Shown piece after piece: positions 8,652 to 16,723 of a stretch of DNA of 23,679 nt. A program made the translations under genes and the position numbers. Positions within the stretch are counted from its first letter, which is position 1. Each line of letters opens with the position of its first letter. The DNA is from Gammaproteobacteria bacterium (GTDB lineage: Bacteria; Pseudomonadota; Gammaproteobacteria; GCA-001735895), in NCBI GenBank assembly GCA_027293245.1, contig JAPUFZ010000059.1:1-23679 (forward strand). Direction: 5' to 3'. The notes under the pieces are model-generated. The model had not been told where the DNA came from and made no database searches. It saw nothing but the letters and a program-made list of their open reading frames with translations.

Positions 8652-9352
8652 TGCCGGTTGCAAAACATCAAATAGTTGACATCGATATCACCACTGAGCC
8701 GATAATTTTTAGTGAATGGGTTGTAGGTCATTCCAGTGATATCACGAACTTGCAGCTGGTTTGCTCGAACCGCCTTAGCCAATTCGGAAGGTTTGATAAA
8801 ATTCCTGTATTCGTGCGTACCTTTGGGAACTAAATTTAACAGGTATTCGGCCCCGAGTATGGCCAGCACAAAGGATTTCGGATTGCGATTAATGGTCGAG
8901 AAAAATACCTGTCCTTCGGGTTTGAGCAATTTTTTTGCGGCAGCAACCACAGACATGGGGTCTGGAACGTGTTCCAGCATTTCCAGGCAGGTGACAATAT
9001 CAAATTCACCAATGTGTGCGCTGGCGAATTCTTCGGCTGTGGTCATCTGATAGTCGATTTCCAGTGCCGATTCGTAAAGGTGCATTTTAGCCACTTTTAA
9101 TGCCATGTGCGCCATATCGATCCCGGTTACGATGGCGCCTTTGCGTGTTAATGCTTCGCATAATATGCCTCCACCGCAACCTATATCGAGAATTCTTTTG
9201 CCTTCCAGACCGCCGCTATGGGTGTCGATATAATCGACGCGCAAAGGGTTGATATCGTGCAACGGCTTGAACTCGCTTTCAGTGTCCCACCAACGACTGG
9301 CGATAGACTGGAATTTCTCTATTTCAACTGGATCAACGTTTACCTGACTCAT
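8648..9352 (-). CDS. ubiG: Ubiquinone biosynthesis O-methyltransferase UbiG
   Basis: UbiG performs both SAM-dependent O-methylations of ubiquinone synthesis. The 234-residue protein matches family length (about 232-240). It starts with the typical DPVEIEKFQSIASRWWD and has SAM motif I LDIGCGGG (55-62), the CLEMLEHVPDP block and STINRNPKSF. The region LVPKGTHEYRNFIKPSEL has the family's membrane-interacting character. It lies between mtaD and mupP, the order known from Pseudomonas. An AGGT about 8 bases before the ATG may act as a weak ribosome binding site; it lies inside the tandem-repeat edge at the mtaD 3' end. Confidence 0.97.
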   Translation of the reverse strand: MSQVNVDPVEIEKFQSIASRWWDTESEFKPLHDINPLRVDYIDTHSGGLEGKRILDIGCGGGILCEALTRKGAIVTGIDMAHMALKVAKMHLYESALEIDYQMTTAEEFASAHIGEFDIVTCLEMLEHVPDPMSVVAAAKKLLKPEGQVFFSTINRNPKSFVLAILGAEYLLNLVPKGTHEYRNFIKPSELAKAVRANQLQVRDITGMTYNPFTKNYRLSGDIDVNYLMFCNRQ

Positions 9353-9361
9353 TGCATATTA

Positions 9362-9400
9362 CCTATTTACCTGGCCTATTTACCTGGCCTATCTTGCTGG
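9362..9400. repeat. 13-bp tandem repeat, three copies, at the 3' end of mtaD
   Basis: The unit CCTATTTACCTGG occurs exactly at 9362-9374 and 9375-9387. A third, diverged copy lies at 9388-9400 (CCTATCTTGCTGG, three mismatches). The array covers the mtaD stop codon and its last codons. Because 13 is not a multiple of three, copy-number change would shift the reading frame and alter the C-terminal residues of the deaminase. It stops about 10 bases short of the ubiG start. Confidence 0.9.
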
Positions 9401-10700
9401 CCCAGGACCGTGCCTTACTCATTATCTCGTCTTCATCCAGCTGGCTGAACTGAAAGTCACGCAAATGGTTTTGCCCGGCTATCCAGACGTGGGAAACTTG
9501 CTGGCTGTTAGCCGCGTAAACCAGTTGTGCCACCGGGTCATAGACAGGTTGCGTATTTAACCGTGCCAGATCAATGGCGATCAGGTCAGCCTGTTTGCCG
9601 ACTTCGATCGATCCTATAGAATCCGCCAGCCCAAGGGCTTTTGCGCCGTTGATGGTCGCCATTTGTATTGCTTGCCTGGCAGTACATGCGCTGGCATCAT
9701 GCGCGACATTTTTTGCCAGCAGGGCCGCGGTCCTCATCTCGCTTATCATGTCGAGATCATTATTACTCGCAGCGCCATCGGTTCCGAGACAAACGTTAAT
9801 GCCCTTATCCTGAAGTTGCGCCACTGCACAGTTTCCACTGGCGAGTTTCAGATTGGATTCGGGGCAGTGCACGACATGAACACCGGTTTCGGCCAGTCGC
9901 TCGATTTCGAATAGATTAAGTTCGGTCATATGTACGGCAATCAGATTAGAATTTAACAGGTTTAACTGGTCCAGGCGTTCGAGTGGCCTGGCGCCAGAAT
10001 TTTTTACCGCTTCGGCAACTTCATGAGCAGTTTCATGAATATGCATGTGTACCGGTACATCGAGTTCGTTGCTGTACATGGCGATTTGTTGCATCGCAAC
10101 ATCCGATACAGTGTAAGGTGCATGCGGTGCCAGGGCACTGGTTACTAACGGGAATTCCTTAATTTGATCGTGAACGGCCAGTGCTTTATGCAGGTAGTCG
10201 TCTGCGTCTTTTGCCCAGACACTGGGAAAATCCAGCACGATTAGACCCACAACGCAGCGCATGCCCAGACGCTGAGCTTCCCGCGCGATCAGGTCAGGAT
10301 AAAAATACATATCGTTCATGCAGGTGGTACCCGATCGAATCATCTCCGCGGCGGCAAGCGCATAACCGTCAACGATAAACTGGGGGTCTACCCATTGCTT
10401 TTCGGCTGGCCATATATGATTGTGGAGCCAGTCCATCAAGGGTAAATCATCGGCGAATCCGCGAAGCAGGCTCATCGGTGTATGCGTATGTGCATTCACC
10501 AGGCCGGGCATTAACACATGGTTTGGCAGATCGATAACTTCAGCCTGCGCATATTCCTGGTCTTGTTTAAGCTCGGCAGCAGGTAAAATATTTTGTATAC
10601 GATTAGCCTCGATAACGACCGCGTAATCGCTCAGGACCTCGAATTTCTGGTTCACAGTGAGCAACCATTGAGGTATTAAAATCTGGCATTCCCTGTTCAT
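9363..10700 (-). CDS. mtaD: 5-methylthioadenosine/S-adenosylhomocysteine deaminase (amidohydrolase family)
   Basis: This is a cytosolic metal-dependent TRZ/ATZ-type amidohydrolase that deaminates methylthioadenosine and SAH, linking SAM-dependent methylation to purine and methionine salvage. The 445 residues carry the metal-binding HTH pair H71 and H73 (VNAHTHTP), a His cluster at 218-222 followed by Glu223 (HMHIHE), HCPESNLKLASG (275-286) and the catalytic Asp305 in LGTDGAASNN. The C-terminal QADLIAIDL completes the composite beta domain. The place next to ubiG and divergent from gyrA matches the Pseudomonas mtaD locus. TAAGG lies 7 bases before the ATG. The last residues (VNRPGK) are encoded by a 13-bp tandem repeat, so the C-terminus may be recently altered. 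Confidence 0.93.
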   Translation of the reverse strand: MNRECQILIPQWLLTVNQKFEVLSDYAVVIEANRIQNILPAAELKQDQEYAQAEVIDLPNHVLMPGLVNAHTHTPMSLLRGFADDLPLMDWLHNHIWPAEKQWVDPQFIVDGYALAAAEMIRSGTTCMNDMYFYPDLIAREAQRLGMRCVVGLIVLDFPSVWAKDADDYLHKALAVHDQIKEFPLVTSALAPHAPYTVSDVAMQQIAMYSNELDVPVHMHIHETAHEVAEAVKNSGARPLERLDQLNLLNSNLIAVHMTELNLFEIERLAETGVHVVHCPESNLKLASGNCAVAQLQDKGINVCLGTDGAASNNDLDMISEMRTAALLAKNVAHDASACTARQAIQMATINGAKALGLADSIGSIEVGKQADLIAIDLARLNTQPVYDPVAQLVYAANSQQVSHVWIAGQNHLRDFQFSQLDEDEIMSKARSWASKIGQVNRPGK

Positions 10701-10853
10701 TGACGAACCTTACAAGATTTTCCGGGGGCTGCAAATTAAATTGTAGTAAAGCTCTGTATTTCGAGCGATTTGTCTATCCATATCGAATCGTAGGGGCTCC
10801 TTAAATTAATTCTAAGAAGACATTTTAATCAGTAGTGTTGACCATAGGGTTTG

Positions 10854-10862
10854 TGTTAAAAT
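10854..10862 (+). promoter_or_regulatory. Candidate extended -10 promoter of gyrA
   Basis: TGTTAAAAT fits the extended -10 pattern TGnTATAAT with one mismatch and would start transcription about 50 bases before the gyrA ATG. A TTGACC at 10838-10843 is -35-like but only 13 bases away, too close for a standard promoter. The rest of the 221-base mtaD/gyrA gap (10701-10921) is AT-rich. I find no clear operator and no convincing mtaD promoter in it. Confidence 0.45.
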
Positions 10863-10921
10863 GACACAGATTCGAAATAAATCACTCCTGCATCAAAATT
10901 AACTCGTGAGTATCGTATTTT

Positions 10922-13486
10922 ATGGCTGATATCGCCAAAGAAATACTTCCTGTAAATCTGGAAGATGAGATGCGACAATCGTATCTCGAATATGCCATGA
11001 GTGTCATCGTCGGACGTGCCTTACCCGATGTCAGGGATGGCCTGAAACCCGTTCATCGGCGCGTATTATTCGCCATGAATGTGCTCGGCAATGATTACAA
11101 CAAAGCTTACAAGAAATCGGCGCGTGTGGTCGGCGATGTCATAGGTAAATATCATCCGCACGGAGATACGGCGGTCTACGACACCATAGTACGCATGGCG
11201 CAGCCATTTTCTATGCGCCATATGCTGATCGATGGTCAGGGAAATTTTGGCTCGGTCGATGGTGATTCGCCGGCAGCGATGCGTTATACCGAAGTACGCA
11301 TGTCCAAAATTGCCCATGAACTACTCGCTGACCTGGACAAGGAGACGGTTGATTTTCTGCCCAATTATGACGAATCGGAATTTGAACCGGCAGTATTACC
11401 GACACGGGTACCCAATCTGCTGATCAATGGTTCCTCTGGAATTGCCGTCGGAATGGCGACCAACATCCCACCTCACAATTTGTCCGAAGTAGTGGATGCC
11501 TGTCTGTTACTGCTAAATCAGCCCGATGCCACGGTTGAGAATCTGATGGAATGCATTCCCGGACCGGATTTTCCTACCGCCGGGTCTATCAATGGTGCAA
11601 GGGGTATACGCGAGGCCTATCGGAGTGGCAGGGGCAAGATTTATCTGCGCGCAAAAACCCATTATGAAGACGATAAATCGGGTCGCCAGAGCATCGTTGT
11701 TACCGAATTGCCTTACCAGGTCAATAAAGCGCGGTTACTGGAAAAAATCGCAGGCCTGGTAAAACAGAAGCGTCTGGAAGGGATTACCGGTTTGCGCGAT
11801 GAATCAGACAAGGATGGCATGCGCATGGTGATCGAGTTGCGTCGGGGTGAGATTGCCGATGTGGTTTTGAATAACCTCTACAAACAGACCCAGATGCAAA
11901 ATGTATTTGGTATCAACATGGTTGCCCTGGTCGACAAGCAGCCCAGGCTGATGAATTTGAAAGCCATTCTCGAGGCATTTATTCTTCACCGGCGCGAAGT
12001 AGTTACCAGGCGTACCATTTTCGACCTGCGCAAAGCGCGTGACAGGGCACATATTCTTGAAGGTCTCGCGATTGCTCTGTCCAACATCGATGAAGTAATT
12101 GCATTAATCAAAAAGTCTTCCAGCCCGGTGGTTGCAAAAGCTGCTTTACTGGAAAAAGCCTGGGCGCCGGGTGTAGTAATGGAGATGCTAAAACGCGCGG
12201 GTGCAGAATCGTCTCGGCCCGAGGATATAGCGCCCGACTGCGGGTTGATCGACGAGGTTTACCGATTAACAGAAAAGCAGGCCCAGGCTATTCTCGATCT
12301 GCGGCTACACAGACTGACTGGCCTCGAACAGGATAAAATTCTCAACGAGTATCGCGAAATACTGGAAAAAATCGAAGACCAGCTCGATATTTTACACCGC
12401 GATGAACGTTTGAAGCAGGTAATCCGTCTCGAGCTAGAGGCCATTAAGGAGCAATTCAACGATGCCCGGCGAACCCAAATCATAGTTGATCACTCCGACT
12501 TGACCGTCGAAGATTTGATCAGCGAGGAAGACGTGGTGGTGACCATTTCCCACCTGGGATATGCCAAGGCACAACCGCTGGAGTCATACTCCGCCCAGCG
12601 TCGAGGCGGTCGGGGCAAGGCTGCAACGAAGGTTAAGGATGAGGACTTTGTCGAGCAAATGTTCGTTGCCTCGACGCACGATACTTTATTGTGTTTCTCG
12701 ACGCGTGGTAAAGTCTACTGGCAAAAGGTGTATGGATTACCGATAGGCAGTCGGACTGCGCGGGGCCGGCCGCTGGTTAATTTACTGCCGCTGGAAGAAA
12801 ACGAACGCATTACCGCTATCCTGCCGGTTCGGGAATATCCCGATGATATATATATCTTTTTTGCCACCGCCAGGGGCAAGGTTAAACGCACACCCCTGTC
12901 GAGTTTTTCGCGTCCCCGTGCCAATGGAATTATCGCCCTGGATTTACGCGAAGAGGATAGCTTGATCGGTGTGCAACTAACTGACAATTCGGCTGATTTA
13001 ATGCTGTTTACCAAATCGGGTAAGGGTATTCGGATAGCAGAGCAAAGTGTTCGCGCGATGGGTCGAACCGCGGCGGGTGTCAGAGGCATCAGAATAAAAG
13101 CCGGCGACGAAGTGATTTCCCTGATTGCGGTTCATTCCAATGATGGCGAAATCCTGTTTGCTACCGAAAATGGTTTCGGCAAGAGAACCCGGGTATGCGA
13201 TTTCTCGACCCAGGGTCGCGGTGGCCAGGGAGTCATATCGATCCAGACCTCAAAACGTAACGGTCAGGTTGTCGGTGCTATTAAAACAGTAGACGATGAA
13301 GAAGTTATGTTAATCAGTAATGCTGGTACACTGGTACGCACACCGATAGAGGACATCTCCGTGCTCGCGCGCAATACCCAGGGAGTGACCCTGATTCGTC
13401 TCGGTAAAAATGAGAAACTGGTACAAATAGAACCGGTGGCAGCGACTGTCAACGGTGATGAGGCCGGCGCAGACGAAGAGTCATAG
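10922..13486 (+). CDS. gyrA: DNA gyrase subunit A
   Basis: GyrA is the DNA breakage-reunion subunit of the A2B2 gyrase that introduces negative supercoils. The 854-residue protein starts with the usual [28 protein letters not shown] region, written here from residue 9. The catalytic Tyr122 is in RYTEVR. The quinolone-determining region reads [10 protein letters not shown] (79-88 region), with Thr83 and Asp87. Position 83 is Ser in E. coli and Thr in wild-type Pseudomonas aeruginosa. The C-terminal beta-pinwheel contains the GyrA box as QRRGGRG. The protein ends in a short acidic tail (DEAGADEES). It is slightly shorter than E. coli GyrA (875). No strong Shine-Dalgarno is seen. serC, which follows gyrA in Pseudomonas, is absent. 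Confidence 0.98.
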   Translation: MADIAKEILPVNLEDEMRQSYLEYAMSVIVGRALPDVRDGLKPVHRRVLFAMNVLGNDYNKAYKKSARVVGDVIGKYHPHGDTAVYDTIVRMAQPFSMRHMLIDGQGNFGSVDGDSPAAMRYTEVRMSKIAHELLADLDKETVDFLPNYDESEFEPAVLPTRVPNLLINGSSGIAVGMATNIPPHNLSEVVDACLLLLNQPDATVENLMECIPGPDFPTAGSINGARGIREAYRSGRGKIYLRAKTHYEDDKSGRQSIVVTELPYQVNKARLLEKIAGLVKQKRLEGITGLRDESDKDGMRMVIELRRGEIADVVLNNLYKQTQMQNVFGINMVALVDKQPRLMNLKAILEAFILHRREVVTRRTIFDLRKARDRAHILEGLAIALSNIDEVIALIKKSSSPVVAKAALLEKAWAPGVVMEMLKRAGAESSRPEDIAPDCGLIDEVYRLTEKQAQAILDLRLHRLTGLEQDKILNEYREILEKIEDQLDILHRDERLKQVIRLELEAIKEQFNDARRTQIIVDHSDLTVEDLISEEDVVVTISHLGYAKAQPLESYSAQRRGGRGKAATKVKDEDFVEQMFVASTHDTLLCFSTRGKVYWQKVYGLPIGSRTARGRPLVNLLPLEENERITAILPVREYPDDIYIFFATARGKVKRTPLSSFSRPRANGIIALDLREEDSLIGVQLTDNSADLMLFTKSGKGIRIAEQSVRAMGRTAAGVRGIRIKAGDEVISLIAVHSNDGEILFATENGFGKRTRVCDFSTQGRGGQGVISIQTSKRNGQVVGAIKTVDDEEVMLISNAGTLVRTPIEDISVLARNTQGVTLIRLGKNEKLVQIEPVAATVNGDEAGADEES

Positions 13487-13546
13487 GCACCCCGGTCGTC
13501 CAGGCTATATCCCCATTTCGAACATGAATCCGGCAACAAATTAACT

Positions 13547-13552
13547 TATACT
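13547..13552 (+). promoter_or_regulatory. Candidate -10 element upstream of pheA
   Basis: TATACT lies 70 bases before the pheA ATG in the 135-base gap after gyrA. At 17-base spacing the -35 position holds ATGAAT, which matches the consensus at only three of six bases. A separate start for the aromatic-gene run after gyrA is plausible, but this element is weakly supported. Confidence 0.3.
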
Positions 13553-13621
13553 GCGCTCAGCTGCGCGTTAGCCCGCCTATTGCCTGGCATCTATGATTAA
13601 TTTGGACCCGAATCAATACTC

Positions 13622-14716
13622 ATGAGTGATGAAAAACTTCAACAATTGCGCGACCAGATTGACCAGATCGACGACCAGCTGCTCGATCTGTTTAATCGGC
13701 GCGCAGCTTGTGCGGTCGCGGTAGCTGAAGTAAAAAGAAACGCTATCGAGGGCCCGGGAGATGCGATTAATTTTTTCAGACCTGATCGAGAAGCACAGGT
13801 AATTCAACGCTTCAAATCAAGAAATCCGGGACCACTTAGCGACGACGAAGTCGGGCGTCTGGTACGTGAAGTCATGTCGGCCTGCCTGGCTTTGGAACAA
13901 CCATTAAAAATTGCCTATCTGGGGCCTGAAGGCACTTTCACGCAGAGTGCGGCACTCAAACATTTCGGTCATTCGGTTTCGACGGTTCCGATGAGCAGGA
14001 TTCCAGATGTGTTCAGTTGAGGCGAATCCGGGCATGCCGATTACGGCCTGGTGCCGGTCGAAAATTCTACCGAAGGTGTGATTAGTCACACGCTGGATAT
14101 GTTTATCGATTCAGACCTTAAAGTCTGTGGCGAGGTAGAAATTCGTATTCATCACCATCTGGTCAATCAGTCGCAGGACGTATCAAAAATAAAGCATATT
14201 TATTCGCACCAGCAGTCTTTTGCGCAATGTCGTCACTGGCTCGATCAGAATTTTCGTTCTATCGAGCGTATCCCGGTGAGCAGCAATGCGGAGGCAGCAA
14301 GAATTGCCAGCCAGGATCAAAGCGCAGCCGCTATCTGCGGGCTGCCGGCGGTGGAGATATTTGATTTACAAATTTGTTTCGAAAGTATTGAAGATTTATC
14401 CGACAACACCACACGATTCGTCATCATAGGCAATCAGGATGTTGCTCCCAGTGGTGATGATAAGACCTCTTTGCTGATATCGACCAAAAATTATCCGGGT
14501 GCGTTGCTGGGATTACTTCAACCGCTGGCGGATAACAATATCAGTATGAACAAAATCGAATCTCGACCGGCGCCCGATCGCAAATGGGAGTATATATTCT
14601 TTATCGATATCGATGGTCATCAACAGAGCGCTAACGTACGGCAGGCCCTCGATGAACTGAAGCAACAGGCATCATTGTTCAAGGTGTTAGGGTCTTATCC
14701 CAAGGCCTCACTTTAA
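13622..14716 (+). pseudogene. pheA: Bifunctional chorismate mutase/prephenate dehydratase (P-protein), interrupted by one in-frame TGA
   Basis: The P-protein converts chorismate to prephenate and then phenylpyruvate for phenylalanine synthesis. Residues 1-90 form an AroQ chorismate mutase (QLRDQIDQIDDQLLDLFNRR). The dehydratase domain starts at about 95 (IAYLGPEGTFTQSAALKHF). It continues after the stop with YGLVPVENSTEG and contains the conserved NTTRF. An ACT regulatory domain follows with PGALLGLL and ESRP, the phenylalanine-binding motifs, so feedback inhibition is expected. Codon 133 (14018-14020) is TGA. The same frame is open on both sides and the total, 364 residues, equals the Pseudomonas length, so a single substitution rather than an indel is the simplest explanation. 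The break lies inside the dehydratase domain. A restart at GTG 14051 would give a 221-residue fragment. Mutation, sequencing error and readthrough cannot be separated here. Confidence 0.85.
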
Positions 14717-14728
14717 GGCTATCTAAAG

Positions 14729-15838
14729 ATGTCAGTGATAGATTCCGCGCTCGCGCAAGTAAAACAGTTACACCCCTATACGCCAGGTAAACCAGTGGAG
14801 GAACTCGAGCGCGAACTCGGAATCAGTAACGCAATCAAACTCGCATCGAATGAAAACCCGCTGGGATGCTCGCAACTGGTCCAACGGGCGATAAAAAGAG
14901 CGAGCAGTCATATTGAGTTGTACCCGGATGCGAATGCCTTTTATCTAAAACGGGCTCTGGCCGAAAGACTGGCTGTCGATGCCGGGCAGATAACGATTGG
15001 TAATGGTTCCAATGATGTTCTCGATTTACTGGCGCGTACCTTTCTGGATAGTAGCGCGGAGGCCATTTATTCCGAGCATGCGTTTCTGGTGTATGCCCTG
15101 GTGGTACAGGCCTGTGGTGCGAAAGCACGTGTCGCCCCGGCCTTGCCGGAAGATGCTGAGCAGGCCTACGGGCACGATTTGTCTGCGATGCTGGCTCTGA
15201 TCAGTGAAAATACCCGGGTTATATTTATTGCTAACCCAAATAATCCAACCGGTACCTGGTTGAAGCGGACTGAATTAAAGGACTTTATCGATGCGGTACC
15301 GGGGCACATAGCGGTCATAGTCGACGAGGCCTATTTCGAGTATGTCGATGAAAATGATTATCCCGATGCCTTACAGTGGTTGGGCGAATTTCCTAACCTG
15401 ATTGTCACCCGCACTTTTTCGAAGATTTATGGTCTCGCCGGGTTGCGTGTGGGATATGCGATTTCAAGCGCAGAAGTCAACGATTTGTTGAATCGCCTGC
15501 GCCAACCCTTTAACGCCAATACCCTGGCGCTCGCCGCTGCCATTGCCAGTTTGGCTGACCAGGAGTTTGTCAAGGCTAGCCTGGGCAATAATCAAAAGGG
15601 TCTGCGCCAGCTTGCCGATTATTTCGATTCAAAAAATATAAGCTACATCCCCTCGGTAGCCAATTTCCTTAGCGTCAAATTTGGCCGGCAAAGCGAAGAT
15701 ATATATGCAAACCTGCTGCAGCAAGGCATCATTGTAAGACCGCTTGGTAATTATAATTTACCTGAATATTTACGTATTACTATCGGAACCGAGCAGCAGC
15801 TGGCGTCGTTAATGGAGAAACTGGATGGATTGTTATGA
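14729..15838 (+). CDS. hisC: Histidinol-phosphate aminotransferase
   Basis: HisC is a PLP-dependent class II aminotransferase that converts imidazole-acetol phosphate to histidinol phosphate; paralogues in aromatic operons can also act on aromatic keto acids. The 369-residue protein has the N-terminal LASNENPLG, the PLP-contact motif NPNNPTG (169-175), Asp199 in VDEAY, the Schiff-base Lys232 in TFSKIYGLAGLRVGY and a C-terminal LRITIGT. It lies 12 bases after pheA. The location between pheA and tyrA matches hisC2 of Pseudomonas, so a role in phenylalanine and tyrosine transamination is a reasonable inference. Its TGA overlaps an ATG within a 28-bp tandem duplication. Confidence 0.95.
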   Translation: MSVIDSALAQVKQLHPYTPGKPVEELERELGISNAIKLASNENPLGCSQLVQRAIKRASSHIELYPDANAFYLKRALAERLAVDAGQITIGNGSNDVLDLLARTFLDSSAEAIYSEHAFLVYALVVQACGAKARVAPALPEDAEQAYGHDLSAMLALISENTRVIFIANPNNPTGTWLKRTELKDFIDAVPGHIAVIVDEAYFEYVDENDYPDALQWLGEFPNLIVTRTFSKIYGLAGLRVGYAISSAEVNDLLNRLRQPFNANTLALAAAIASLADQEFVKASLGNNQKGLRQLADYFDSKNISYIPSVANFLSVKFGRQSEDIYANLLQQGIIVRPLGNYNLPEYLRITIGTEQQLASLMEKLDGLL

Positions 15839-15883
15839 TTAATCAACTTGCCATAGATTGTTATGATTAATCGACTTGCCATA
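15828..15883. repeat. 28-bp tandem duplication across the hisC/tyrA junction
   Basis: Bases 15828-15855 and 15856-15883 are identical except for one base (A versus G in the CAA/CGA codon). The unit begins with GATTGTTATGATTAAT and so contains the ATGA stop/start overlap. The duplication copied the end of hisC and the first codons of tyrA. Confidence 0.95.
15835..15870 (+). other. 11-codon mini-ORF left by the duplicated tyrA start
   Basis: The ATG at 15835 overlaps the hisC TGA, exactly where a tyrA start would be expected. Because 28 bases is not a multiple of three, the frame runs through MINQLAIDCYD and stops at TAA (15868-15870). That stop lies just past the functional tyrA ATG at 15863, in another frame. 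It may be translated by coupling from hisC and re-initiate at tyrA. A role beyond this is not supported. Confidence 0.6.
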
Positions 15884-16723
15884 GTCGGTGTAGGGCTGAT
15901 TGGCGGTTCCCTGGCCCTGGCGCTCAAGCAGGCCGGTGCCGTGGGTCACGTGGCCGGTTGTGGGCGTAACCAGAAAAATTTAGACAAAGCCGTGCAGCTA
16001 GGCGTAATCGACAGTTATGAAGAATCGATATCGGATGCGGTAAAAGGTGCAGACATCGTCGTTTTAGCCGTTCCCCTGGGTGCCATGCAGTCAGTTTTTG
16101 TGCAAATCAAGGATGTTATTGGCGATGCGACAGTGATCACCGATGTGGGTAGTGCCAAGCAATCGGTGGTTGATATTGCCAGCGCAAATCTAGGCCCCAG
16201 AATTGGACAGTTTGTGCCGGGTCATCCGATAGCGGGTACTGAAAAAAGTGGTGTAGAAGCCGGTTTTGCAAGCCTTTATCAAAATCGTCGAGTGATTTTA
16301 ACGCCTCTTGATTCAACCGATCCAGCCGCGATCGCCACGATTGACGCGATGTGGCGGCAATGTGGTGCCAGCGTCGAATACCTTGGGGTTGGACATCATG
16401 ACAAGGTCCTCGCCGCAACCTCGCATCTGCCGCACATGCTGGCCTATGCTCTGGTTAACTACCTGTCCCGCCTGAACGATCATGAGGAAATATTCAATTA
16501 CGCAGCGGGTGGATTCCGCGATTTCACCCGTATCGCTTCCAGCGACCCGGTGATGTGGCGCGATGTCTGTATTTCTAATGGCGATGCACTGCTGACCCTG
16601 ATTGAAGGATACAAAAATGAACTTGACCAGGTCTCAGCTGCGATTCGAGATGCGGATCATGAGCACTTGCTGCAGTTATTCGGTAAGGCTAAATCTGAAA
16701 GAGATTCGCTCATAGGCTTATGA
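15863..16723 (+). CDS. tyrA: Prephenate (or arogenate) dehydrogenase
   Basis: TyrA oxidatively decarboxylates prephenate to 4-hydroxyphenylpyruvate, or arogenate to tyrosine, with NAD(P). The 286-residue protein has an N-terminal Rossmann motif GVGLIGGS (9-16), the DVGSAKQ segment (94-100) and the catalytic HPIAGTEKSGVEAG block with His121. It lacks a fused chorismate mutase domain and a C-terminal ACT domain. It is also not fused to AroA, as it is in Pseudomonas; instead its TGA overlaps the aroA ATG (ATGA at 16720). The start sits in the second copy of the 28-bp duplication. The substrate preference between prephenate and arogenate cannot be read from sequence alone. Confidence 0.95.
   Translation: MINRLAIVGVGLIGGSLALALKQAGAVGHVAGCGRNQKNLDKAVQLGVIDSYEESISDAVKGADIVVLAVPLGAMQSVFVQIKDVIGDATVITDVGSAKQSVVDIASANLGPRIGQFVPGHPIAGTEKSGVEAGFASLYQNRRVILTPLDSTDPAAIATIDAMWRQCGASVEYLGVGHHDKVLAATSHLPHMLAYALVNYLSRLNDHEEIFNYAAGGFRDFTRIASSDPVMWRDVCISNGDALLTLIEGYKNELDQVSAAIRDADHEHLLQLFGKAKSERDSLIGL

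Noticed and set aside
14018-14060. Selenocysteine decoding of the pheA TGA
   Set aside because: A small CGGC/GCCG hairpin with a GGT-containing loop follows at 14048-14060, but the codon falls at a non-catalytic position of the dehydratase domain, P-proteins are not known selenoproteins, and TGA is used as an ordinary stop by many genes here.
13622-14716. Reassignment of TGA as a sense codon in this organism
   Set aside because: rnhB, ubiG, mupP, hisC, tyrA and aroA all end in TGA at the expected family length, so TGA is a normal stop.
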